From Brachypodius melanocephalos (lineage: Eukaryota; Chordata; Aves; Passeriformes; Pycnonotidae): a DNA stretch of 64,000 bases. Under the pieces are notes generated by a model. It was not told where the DNA came from, made no database searches, and was given only the letters and a program-made list of their open reading frames with translations. Position numbers and translations under genes: made by a program. Positions 38,641 to 49,983 of the stretch are shown piece after piece. The stretch spans positions 1,050,969 to 1,114,968 of the forward strand of contig VZSR01000170.1 in the NCBI GenBank assembly GCA_013398615.1, given 5' to 3'. The first letter of the stretch is position 1. Every line of letters begins with the position of its first letter.

Positions 38641-41078
38641 CACATCTTCCAAAGTCTCTCCAGTTCCTACTGTTATTCCATTCAGTATTCTCTGATGGCT
38701 GCATCACCAGAGTCCCAAAACCTGGTCCTGTGGGAGGTCCCCAGGCACGTCTCATCTTTGTTGCAGCCCTGGAGTTCAAAGAGTACATCTAGAGGTGCCA
38801 GAGGAGTTATTCTGGCTTTGCACAACTGTTAGTGACCCCAAAGACTGCCCAGACAGCATTTGAAATACAGTTTCTAGTGTTATGAACACAGCAGCCTCCA
38901 GAGAGGTGCTGTAGTTTACTCTAGGTCTCTTGTATCTTCAACTAGATCACAAGGCAATAGCTAAGTACCAGTTCCTTAGGACTCCAATGTTGCTTTTTCT
39001 GTCCAAGTAATTAATTTATCATCTTCTCTTGTAATTATTTACATCCATGACAATTTGAATTCTACCCTTTGGAGACTCAAAAGGAGGGAAAAAATTATTG
39101 TCACCTGAGATCTTTGTCAGATTGTTTGATTTCTCTACTCCTGCCCTTTTGTATAGCCTGTTCCATATTGACTGTGTATTTCCTGAGTTTATTACATGTG
39201 GTTTTGGAATAATCACCATTCCTATATTATGCCTTATGTTACTGGGATGTTCTCTTGCCTTCATTCAAATGGGCATGCCAAATGGGATTTCCATATCAAC
39301 ATTGTCTCCTATCTCCGTATTTACACTTCTTCTTTTACAAATGAATATTTATATTCTACAAGATATCTTCCCCTGGTATTTTCAAATGTAAATTAATTTA
39401 ATAGATGAGCCTATGAAGCAATAAGGGGGATATAAATACAATTGTAAGATTTATAGTAATATTTGATGTTTGAAAAATGCATTTTAAATTTGGGATCAGT
39501 GGGAAAAAGGAACGTCCTAATATCAAGATAGATAATGAAAAGTTAATTTGAAGGTGAGGTTTTACTGAAGGATTAGCAAGGATGAATACTGGATGCTTAA
39601 GAGAACTCATTTTCTATCTATACTGCAATAACTTCTTTTCATTGCTTAGCATAGATAAAAAATATCTTGACATAATGCCTTATAGTTCTCCAGGACTTCA
39701 AAAAGGCCAATATTTTCCAGACTAGCAGAGTCTTGGGCATCCTGCATCTGTCTTCATGGAACTTGGTGGATGTTTACATGTCTTACCTGTAACCTGTCCC
39801 AACAGCACTTTTAGAGGAATATAATTTCTGCTCTGTCACTCTGTTTATCTTTTACTAAGCCAGCAGTGATTGCATGGTCTTTGAGGACTTTCTCTATTTT
39901 TGGATACATTTCTGTACTGCTGGTAGTTGGGGAAGGCAGGATGTTTGTCTTTTTTTGCTTCTGTTTTTGGTAAAAGTCAGTTGAAGTTCAAGGCCAGATG
40001 GAACATGTTCTTGGAAGAAAAACCAGTGAAGATTATTAAATACACAAGCACCATATCCTAATCAAGAACTCCCAAACTGAAAATAGTTTCAGTAGTAGTG
40101 GGACATTAACTAATGGGAAATTTCAAACATGCCTGTCTTTCTTTGTCTTCTTTAGGTATCCATGTAATTACCACAGTTGGAGAAAGCATAATGTGTTCCA
40201 TGGCCCATTGCTGTGATGTGTAATGCCTTACTGTCATTTCTTTTAATGCAAACTCCTTTCGACAACACGAAATGAGTTTGTGTTTACCTAGTTACTGCTC
40301 CCCCACAAGGAGAGCAATTCAGGTACTTGGCTACACTGTAAATGTGTCCAGAGACATTTAGGACATTTCTACAGGGCTGTAAAATACAGTGAAAATCTTC
40401 CTTTAAAAGTCAGAGCCAAAGGATATGATCTACAAGAGACTTGTGCTCTTCTGGCGAGATTGTAAGAGGCCAGGTGGGTGACCCTCAGGTGCTGCTGATG
40501 ATGTGTCTGTTCAGGCACTCAGATCTCACCTAAAGGCTTTCAGTGTAGTCAAGAAAAAATATGTACCCTAAAAGGTGGGATTTACCCAGGGTGTATTAGA
40601 TGTGCACCTCCAGATGGAGTAACTCACACAAAGCATACCTTTGTCTCTTGGTGTTAGAGGGATTGGAGGGCTCCTGGATAACAACCTAGAGATGCAAAGT
40701 TTTGAGACAGGAATGCCATGCACCATTTCTTTTGCCTTCCATCTTCCATCAGGGTTGACTGTTAAGGAAAGAAATACGTATCTGACTCTCAGGCTGGATT
40801 CATATGTTGTCTCCCTGACACAGCAGTCCCAGCTGGTCACTAACACCAGCTAGCCAGATATGCAAACACTCCTTCCCATTAAAATGTGTAGGTGTGAAAT
40901 CCCTCCAGGTAACATCAGTCAATGGAAAATGTTTGTTTGGGCAGCATATATTATCAATACACTCACTGAACCTTTCCCAAAAACATTGAATTGGAACTCT
41001 GCTCTAGGTTCCTGCTTGCATTGATACATGTACCTATTTATTAAGTTGACTTTTTCATTGTCAGTGTCTTCTTCCCCT
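38641..41078. other. Non-coding interval, possibly more LINE debris at its left edge
   Basis: The first 200-300 bases may continue the LINE relic but have no clear motif. A 97-codon plus-strand frame at 39098-39391 encodes a hydrophobic, membrane-like peptide, but its T-rich codons explain this and no family is recognised. Confidence 0.45.
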
Positions 41079-41112
41079 GTATATATATATACACACATAT
41101 ATAATTCCCTAC

Positions 41113-41144
<32 letters not shown>
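41079..41144. repeat. TA/CA microsatellite, two blocks
   Basis: A (TA)n block with a CACACA segment (41079-41104) is separated by ATTCCCTAC from a longer (AT)n block (41112-41139) ending in ACACA. Expected to be length-variable. Confidence 0.95.
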
Positions 41145-43019
41145 TCTGAGGAGATTTTCCCTTCTTATTTTCAGCAGCTGGAGACAAATAATAGAATGGG
41201 GACCTTAAAGAACTTTTAGTGCAGTGCACACTACCTGCAGCTACCTCTTCATTAAAAGTGAGATCTGCTTCTGGATTGTATCCTTACGTGGAGTTCCAGT
41301 TTCCAAATCCTTCTTTCAGACACTCCTTGAACCTGGGATGGTCACATTTTTTGCTGCTAACTCTTCCAAATTCACCATCTGGCACTTCTCAGTGCTGAAG
41401 AGTCAAGATAGTTGTCAGCAGCAATGCAAATCATTGTTGTTTTGTTAAAGTAACCTATAGTACATCCCCTCCTTTTTTCTTTTTTTTCTTTTCTCTTGCT
41501 TCCAGAGGATATAAATAATAATGTTTAGAAATGAATAAACACACATGCAAAGACATATAATATCTCAGTCACATTCCAAAGTCCTTGCTCAGGTTTTTCA
41601 TTCGTTTACAATGCCAATAAAACTCCAACTGAGGTGAATATGATTTTGATAGACTAAAAATTGAGTAAAATTTGCAGTAGAAATTTGGCAAAAATTTGCA
41701 ACAGCAGCATTGGCAATCCAACTCACAATGCTTACTAAAAGGAAAGCTGAGCTGCCCTTTGTGGCTTGGAAGAAAAAAAGTCTATTTTGAGGACTTGGCT
41801 TTTTTCCCCCTGTCACTGTATCCTTTCTCAGTAACAGCATAATCATTAGCACTTATGGATAAAGTTCTGAAAATCTTGTCACACCTGCTACCTTTCACAG
41901 CAACAATGAGAAATACATCTCTGGCAAACTAGTAAGTTCTCTAGCATAAGACAGACAGGGATGGATATCTTTGGTTTCAGTCATTTTGGTCAGTGAGTGG
42001 GCTGGTTCATTCATTGGTTAAACTGCAGGCATTCAGAACACCACGTTTGCAAACTCCCTTGCAAAACCCAAGGTTCTTCGGGAAAAGCTGTAGTGGCTCA
42101 TAGTGGAGGTTGTGTTTAGCACCTGTGGGTTCCTGCTGCCTGTGACACTGTGAATTAGCTTGATGAGGCACTGCAGAGTGCTGGAGCTGCCACCCTTTGT
42201 CCCCTGGGACTGTCACTGTGCAAAGTTTTATCTCCTCCTACCTAACAGGCAAATGAGATTGTTTTCTCAGATACAAATCTTTGTTAATTATTAGCAGAGA
42301 TATTTTTAAAAAATTAAATAACAAAATGTAATCTTGGAGAAGTGAGCACTGCCACAGAAGCAGTTAAGGATCTGTCTGGAGATCTTTGAAATCTCCTGTT
42401 AGTGAGATTTCCACGCTGATACAATCTAACACTTTTTGGGGACTGTGTACTTCTGTTCTGCTAGGATATCACCATTATCAATCTTTTGATTATAATATTC
42501 ACGATAGTCAAGCAGACCAGAATTAACATTAAAACATAATTTAATTTAACCATTTCCACTTCCATATTTCCACAGTTGCTGATACAATATCCTGGTGCAG
42601 CATATCCTCTCATTATCTCTCCATTTTGCCTTCACATACCGCTCTCTGCATAGTTTTCCCTTTTCCACTTTTTCCAGACCCGTGGGTCTCATTCTGACCT
42701 AAGCTCTACCACTCTAAATTCAAAGTACTGCCATTTTTTTTGCCATTATGTGTTTGCACTGATACAAATCACAGCAGCCTCTGATCCTTGGCATGGCTTA
42801 TATTCTTATTTTCTGTTATGATCTCGCTGTGCCCTGTGAGTGACTGATCACTGCAGCTCACTCCTGCCAGATCCTCAGGCTCCTCCACCCAAATCATCCT
42901 CAGATGACATTCCTGCTAACGAAGGATATAAGCTGCAGACTGCCTTCCTCTTGCACCTCTGTCCCATCTTCTCCTTATCCTTCAAAAGGGAAACCTCGAG
43001 AAGGAATACAGTAAAAACC
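41145..43019. other. Non-coding interval, no gene recognised
   Basis: Apart from the polypyrimidine tract, unique sequence with short unrelated open frames. Confidence 0.5.
41466..41502. repeat. Polypyrimidine tract
   Basis: An almost uninterrupted run of C and T (CCCCTCC then T-rich blocks broken by single C). It resembles a splice-acceptor-type tract and ends in GCTTCCAG, but no open exon of note follows. Confidence 0.85.
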
Positions 43020-43482
43020 ATGGGAGACACAGGGAAGATGAGAGAGCCTGAGATTCAACAGCTCCAAACTAATCTGTCAACAAAATCTCATTACAGTAAT
43101 ATAAGGTGAGTCTGTCATTGTACTACCAAGGCAAGCCCATCCTTGTCCCACGTTGTTTTGCTACCAGAACTTTTTTCCCTGATCCCACAACCTCCTCCCT
43201 TATCCTGAGCAGTCACAGCCCTTTCCAGTCCACTTGAGGAGAAGTGGAGAGCCAGAGGGGCCGAGGATCCCCATACCTAACTCGTGGGTTTGTGGTTCTA
43301 GACAGAGGAGAGGAGGGAAACGAGTTAATGTGGCAGTTTTTAGAGCTGAGTATGCTGTGCATTGTTGCTCTCAGCTTTTGTTCATGCAGCTCTTAATGCT
43401 GAGTAATACCTCAGTTTTGTATCATTGCAGCTACAGATTCAGCAGCTGCCTTTGCAGCTTCAGACCGCGAGATACAGATTGA
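43020..43482 (+). other. Candidate two-exon short gene (unconfirmed)
   Basis: An ATG in strong initiation context (AAACCATGG, ATG at 43020-43022) opens a frame of 28 codons to a consensus splice donor AAG|GTGAGT (exon end 43105). A 325-base intron would end at TATCATTGCAG (43430). Exon 2 keeps the frame for 16 further codons to TGA at 43480-43482, giving about 45 residues beginning MGDTGKMREPEIQQLQ. Without splicing the frame stops at once (43107-43109). The peptide resembles no family I know. Good splice strings arise by chance in 64 kb, so this could equally be nothing, or a short frame in a non-coding RNA. Confidence 0.2.
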
Positions 43483-46400
43483 CTGACAACCAGTAAAGAG
43501 AGGATCCAGCTCCTTTTCAGCAGCATAATATCTTTGGCAAGGTACTTTCTACTTCACATTGTCACACATTATATTCAAAATGAGTGCGAGGCTCTGTGAA
43601 AGAAAAAGTTTTCTGTTTTGCACCAGAAGATCCTGAATCTAACAGGAAAGCTTTCCCAGCCTGCAAGGTGCCTTGGTGAATGCTTTGTGATGTCAAAAGG
43701 GAAAGTGTAAACTTGACGAGCTAAGGGGTTTCTCCATTGAGAAGAGACTCACACTGAGTCTCTGATATCTGATGGTGAATTTTTCCACTTAGCAAAACCA
43801 ATGGGTAGCAGAGAGCAAGCACTTTTAAATGTGGTATATTTTTCTCATTTAATTAATTTTTTTTTTAAAGAAGATTTTCAAACACTAGTGAATCTCAAAA
43901 AGGAGTGAGCCAAACAATTTTTAAAATGGCTTATCATGCTCACAAGCTAAATGACCTTTGTGGAGGAAATCAAGAAATTGATGAAAAAGCTGTTGAGTTT
44001 TGTGTTCAGTGTGAGCATCTACTTCAAAACCCCCTAAAGAGAAGACACATGTCCTGATCCAGTCATTGAATATGAGAATTTATTAAACTTTTATTTCTTG
44101 GGTTATGCATCCATGAAATACATGAAGGCACTATTGAGTAAAGGTTTATGAATTTGGTTCATAGAAGGGCTAATGTTTTTTGAATCTTACATTACCTAAA
44201 GGTAAAAGCTAATCCAGAATGTTGCTGAATGTCTGAAGCCACAAGTAAAGTTGCTTTTATGTCTGGCCCTTTTGGGAAGGTAGACTGTCTTGGTTTTTTA
44301 GACTAAACCAGATAGAAAAACCTGTTTTCACATATGAGATTTGGAGAGAAGTTTTTCAGTTTTCTTTTACTGTTGTTGTCTTAGGTTGCATATAGATCTT
44401 AAAAAAAAACCCAAACAAAATAAAAAAACCCAACAACTCTGAATCCTGCAATACAGACAAAAGGGCCTAAAGGATGCAGAGAGACCTACTGTGATTTATT
44501 GTTCCCTATAATTTATAATTATTGTTACTGTCTCAACTATGAAGATATTGCATTAACTTATTTTAAGAAGATTGCCACATGAGCTGTATGTGTATCCACA
44601 TAAATATTATTTGACTTTTAATGCAAGGGTATGGAAAAGCTAAGATGCCGCTGAGATAAGACATCAATGCTGTACCTGGAAGAAACTTCTGCAGACCAAA
44701 CTTGGCCCAGTTTCCAGTTTTATTGAAACCAGATGTCTTTGCAGCATTTAGCTCCAAAATCTGTGGTGCTTTGTCCAATCCGTAACCCCTGGGAACTGCT
44801 GTCACCCAAGATACACCATGGGAGGGTGTCCCAGAGGCTGCTACCACCGTGGTGCAGAAATGATGGACTTGGTGCAAAGGTCTTTCTTTTTGTGTAATTT
44901 GTTAAGAGCATTTAACTCCATGGGAGATTTCTCAGGAGGAGATAGCGACTGTAGTCTCTCTGGATATCGGAGGATGTGTCTGGACAGATGTTTGAAGACA
45001 AATTAGCATGAAACTCTTTGCACTCCCCTTAAGACACCTTGCAAGACCCAGGGCTGAAGCTACACGGGGCTTGGGAGGAATCCCTGTGGCACCAGAGCTT
45101 CCCTCCCACCTCTGCAAAGGGTATCCCAGGGCAGGGGAAGGCACTGGCCTGACTTGGCTTCTCCCAGCTGCCATATGGTTCCTCAATGACTGTGTCCAGC
45201 TGCCGCAAATTAAGGCTGTCCCTCGGCCTCAGACTGCTGGAGGCTACCCTGGAATTGGGCAGGGAATCAAAGGAGCGCATCCGACTGACGCCCCAACTGT
45301 ACCCTGCCATGGCAACTGCTGAAGTCTCTGTATTTAGCTTGGGACGTGCGTATTTGTATGCAACAGAGCTGTCCAGTCCAGCAGTACCTTCAAGGCTGAA
45401 AGAAAAGTTGGTTAACCTTTTTTCCCCCTTCTTAATCTGTTCCGATTTTACATCAAACCAGTCTCTAGAAACAGGTAACTTCTCTTACCACAGAAAACTG
45501 TACTTGAGGTCTACTGGTCTGCCGATGGAAACTTTAACAAGACAGTTTTCTCTCGTGGGATTTCCCTCTCAGGGTTTGGCGCTTTTGTTTTTTCCTGGTT
45601 TGGGGTTTTTTCCCCTTGTGAGTAATGGCACAACTACTCATAGGTTTCACATGGGAGAAAGCTGCTGTGTAATGGCTTCATTTTGAAGGTACAAGGAATG
45701 AGAGAATTGAGATGTAGGTTACAGTAGTTGGCGTGTCTGTAACATTGAGTGGACCCTACACCTGAATATTTCAGTCACAAAATTGAACAGATTATGATTT
45801 TCAGCATTCAGACTGTATTCTTGCATTCTTCTACATGAACAACTAACACGTCGTTCACCCTCTCCACCCTGCCCCCCAAAAAAGAAGAAAAGAAAGAAAA
45901 CTCAACATCTTTTACCTTTTCCCTATCCAATGCTGTAACACTAAAGTGAATTTCACCCCTATTGGTCAAAATTTCCATTTCTAAAAGTGCTTCTTTATCT
46001 TGTTATTTGTTCTGCTTCCCTGGGCTGAGTTGCTCTGAGGGAGGGGAAAAAAATCCTTTTTATGGGTTACATTACTTATGCAGCAGGCATGAAACTGCAA
46101 ACACCTGGTAGAGTTTCCCTTGTGTGAGCTGCAGCCTACCTCAGAGTACTTTGCAAACATCTGAAACTCATTCTGTGGATCTCAAAGGCCCTCTCCATCA
46201 CTGATTGAATATTTTTATGAGATTCATTATGGAACAGCTGTGATTGATACTGGTGCTTACACAATAGAGGCTATTAATGTTTGAGATGTGGGCAGTGTCA
46301 TCCAGAAGAATAATTATTAAATTAAGGTAAGTACAACATGCATCCCAATTCCACACGCATTACGCCTGGTTTTGGCAGGGAACATCTGGATGAGGTGATG

Positions 46401-49400
46401 CTCGCTGTAGGCATGGGGATGGTTGGAGTATTGGCTCACAAGGATGTTAATTTTGGCAAGTGAACTGAGAAGTAAAATATCTGAAAGAATTGCAAAATTA
46501 ATATCAGATTTAAAATTGCTAAATAAGAAGTGACTGGACAACGAAGTATTCTGTGACTATGCTTCTGCCTTTCTGTGCATTTCTTGAAATATTTTGTATT
46601 TGTTACCAGGGAACTCCCAAAATTTTCCTGTGCCATGCAGTCTGTAGGATCTGTGTTATCACCTTATAATTGGAGACTCCATGCCACTGTCCCTGTGGAA
46701 AATAATAACACTTTTTGGGTGCAAGATGAGTGTCTCTTTTGAGAGACTCAGACGCAGACATGGTATATGTACCTGCAGAATTTTTTGTGTGTTTTTGTGT
46801 GTTTGTTTGCACACACATATGCTTGTGTAGCACTGTGTGTAGGGTGTGCAGGACGAGCATGTGTGCGTACCCCAGAACCTCTCTTAAGTGAGTAAGACTG
46901 TCAGACAAGGCCAACGTCTGAGAAGATGGTTTTCATACGAGGGGAATCGGCAAGAAATCTACTTCACAACTTAAAAATAATCTCTGGTATCTGGAACACA
47001 GCCACTAATGGTGCTTGACCACCAGATTAATACAAGGGGTAGCTTTCAGCAGTAGCCCCCTCTGAAAGAGTCCATAAAAATGTGCACTGAAAAGAAGAGA
47101 AAAGAAGAACTGATTTTTTTTTTCTTGCTGGATTGCACTTTTAGTAGTTCTTGATATTTTGTCTCAGTACTTAGTAAGTTTGCAATGGATTTGTCACTCT
47201 TTAAACTAATTGATCATAAATAGGCAGTATATTAGGGATCTAAAAATCACCACTGTAATTAACTTCATTGCTGCTGCTTGTATCATATTTCATTGTATTG
47301 ACCATTTAAAAGAAACTGTCCAGATTGTTTCATCTCAATGGAATCATGTTGTTTTATACCTGGTGGATTCTATGAGTAGGACAGAGGACAGAAATTGTGG
47401 GTTTTTTTCACTGCTTTGATCCTTTGTTTATAGTTTTCCTACAATCTTTTTCCTGTCTAATCAAGAGGATAGCATTAAAACAATAAGACACAACATGAGA
47501 AATTATTAAAAAGGGAAAGCATCTATCTTTACTCAGTTTTTTATAGTCAGAGTCTTCTTCTTTTCTTGTTTCCTACATTTTTTGTTCTTTAAAACCAGTG
47601 GCACAAAGATCTGCAGTTATAAAAACATCCAGTGTTTTATTTATACAAATATCTTGCTAAGAAATGAGAAATTAAATAAAGGGCTTATTGTTTCTTAAAG
47701 TGGCCAAATTCTTCTTTCAGTTATACCTGTATAACTGTGTATTGAATTCAGGGCTGTTCACTGGTAGAGAGAAAAATTTAGCTCATATTTTATAAGTGAA
47801 TGAAGTATTTTACCAGGTTCTCCTTTCCTTCCTGTGTGAGTCAATTACACAATACATTCAGAGACTTGCTCCAGCTGGGGCTTTACACAGTAATCTGCAG
47901 TACTCATATGCCAATCTCAAGTTTATATTAGAAAGAATCTTTAAACAGTTGTAAGTTCAACAAAACAGAAATTCAGGGTTCGATGTCAGAGAATTAATCT
48001 TTTTCCAGATGTAACAGAACCTGGTCATCATAGAGGGTTTCAGTTTATGCAGCTGAAAACTGCATTTCTTTAAAGTGCAATTATGCTTACATTTTACATT
48101 TGGCTAAATTATATCTCTTCTCTGCAAGCTACACTACTAGAGGTGACTACAAATCAACATATGGGTTTTCTCTAATGCAGAGAAAGCCCAATTATGGCAA
48201 GGCTGAGTGGTTATTTGACATTTATATGAAGTACACCTATCCTAAGGTATGGAAAATTATCATTATTTTCAGATGGGAGATAGCTGGCAGACTATTGAAC
48301 ACTGTGTGTGCAAACCTTTGTTACATAGTACAACACTCAAGTTTTACATTGCTTTCAACCATGAGTGTTGGAAGAAAAATTCAGGGAAAAAGAGCCTTGG
48401 CATGCTACTTCTGTGTGTCTTTTAAAGACAACCACTTTTTTTGGTGCATTATACAGTGCTTTTAATTTGAAAAATCCTTTTGTATAGGTGATTGCATCCA
48501 TCAGCATTTGAATTTCAGTGGTAAGACCCCAGTCACCTTAGCAAATGTACTTGTGCAAGGTTGTTGGGTTAATATCCAAGATAGTCCTTCTTAGCTTTAT
48601 TCTCTCCAGAACTTTTCTAATATCTAGAATTATGTAATCCTAAACAGAGAATGTTAGGGTATCTTCTACAGCACTTTTCTGCTGGTTCCTTGGAGGAGCT
48701 GAATTGCTGCTGAAAGAAGCCCAGAGGAATGTTGTCTCTTTCCAAATGTATATGGGAGCTGATGCTGAGCAGTTTCCAGCTTACAAAGGAGTCATCCACC
48801 CACTGGAAATACTGGTGTTAGCATCTCCTATGTTTTGAGATATAAACTTGAAGGACCTTGTTTTTCATAGTGCTCAGCCTTGCAAAACACAGTTGTTCTT
48901 GTTCAATGAAGTTCTAATGAAGGCAATAGGAGCTGGCTGTCCAAGCCCAGAGGTCCAGCTCTGGAGGTCTCTGGTTTTCCTGGGTGTTACCCTTTGATTC
49001 AAGTCCTGTTAATACCACTGTGCCTCTGTGTTGTAGTTGACTTTGGGAAAGCTGTGAGCGTCTTAGAAATATGAGCTGTGCAGGTAGAAGAGATTTGAAA
49101 GAGAGGCCCAAAATTCTGTACCTAAAGAGAACAAGTTTGAGAGTTAGCAAGCAGGGCTGAGCTCCCTGGGTACTTAGAGCTACTGACATCCCGTGCTGCC
49201 TTTCCAGCACTTCTGTGTCCTATGACAACTCTACATCACCAGATAAGGGAAGTGATATTGCGTCTGCATTTTTCAGACATACTTCACCAGAAATCCATGC
49301 TGTGCTTCCAAAACCTCCACATTTGAGGGTGCGTGTTTTTCTAACCTAATTACATTTACGAGATGATTTCTTAAACCACCTGAGATGAGATCATATCCAC

Positions 49401-49950
49401 ACCAAATGGACAGGGAGAACTTGCTTTTTATCACAGCAACCAGCTGCTTGAAAAGAGTTCTCTTTCAGTCATCCTTTCAAAAAATCCTACCCGATCTCAT
49501 ACATTTGTGTCCCTTCAACTTAGCTGTGTGCTCTTTTAACATGTTTCATTCATTTTTATCTTATAGTATATGATTCAAAGGGAAACACAGCATAGAGGGG
49601 CTGCAGATAACCTAGAAAGGCCTGATGGTATGCACCACACTGTGCCTCAGAGGGTCGTGTTGAGTTTGAAGTGAGATTCGCACTTCTCACAGCAGAGATG
49701 GAAATTCAGTTACAGTCAAACCTCTTCATTCCAATGGGCTGAAGATAAGGATGCCTAGAGTTAAGCATACAAATCTACTGTATCCAAAGCTTGAACTTAA
49801 GAAAAAGGTAACTCAGAGAAAAGGGGAGTTCATACCACCACACATTTTTATGAATATTTTTATCATATCAGTCTAGATTTTTGCTCTCATTTTCTGTCTT
49901 TTTCTAGTTCTAAGGCAGAGAATATGCATCCATATGTGTATTTGCTGCAT
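43483..49950. other. Non-coding interval with one GC-richer patch and weak exon-like strings
   Basis: A GC-richer patch at about 45030-45330 starts a 166-codon plus-strand frame (ATG at 45186, ends 45686) that resembles no known protein. An A-rich run lies at 44400-44439, and a G/T-rich run at about 46780-46865. A perfect donor string AAGGTAAGT is at 46325 without a coding exon before it. A 66-base exon-like piece (48181-48246) is discussed in the findings. Confidence 0.5.
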
Positions 49951-49983
49951 CTTACAGCACCAGAGTGATCTTGGTGCTGTAAG
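49951..49983. repeat. Perfect hairpin: 12-bp arms, 9-base loop
   Basis: CTTACAGCACCA (49951-49962) and TGGTGCTGTAAG (49972-49983) are exact reverse complements around the loop GAGTGATCT. Pairing does not extend beyond the arms. Possible short structured RNA or protein-binding palindrome; function unknown. Confidence 0.9.

Noticed and set aside
39098..39391. Hydrophobic 97-codon frame suggestive of membrane segments
   Set aside because: T-rich DNA always encodes hydrophobic residues; no receptor or transporter motif is present and no flanking exon was found.
44286..44325. TGTCTTGGTTT followed by GACTAAACCAGATAG, similar to the start of the LTR at 33711
   Set aside because: Similarity stops after about 11 bases plus a loose GATAG match, no opposite LTR end or target duplication was found, and the string is partly a local GGTTT/AAACC palindrome.
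45186..45686. 166-codon plus-strand open frame starting in a GC-richer patch
   Set aside because: No recognisable domain, no splice or promoter context, and no second exon; length is within chance expectation for a window this size.
46325..46333. Perfect splice-donor string AAGGTAAGT
   Set aside because: The bases before it are AT-rich with no open frame or acceptor at a plausible exon distance; such strings are expected about once per window by chance.
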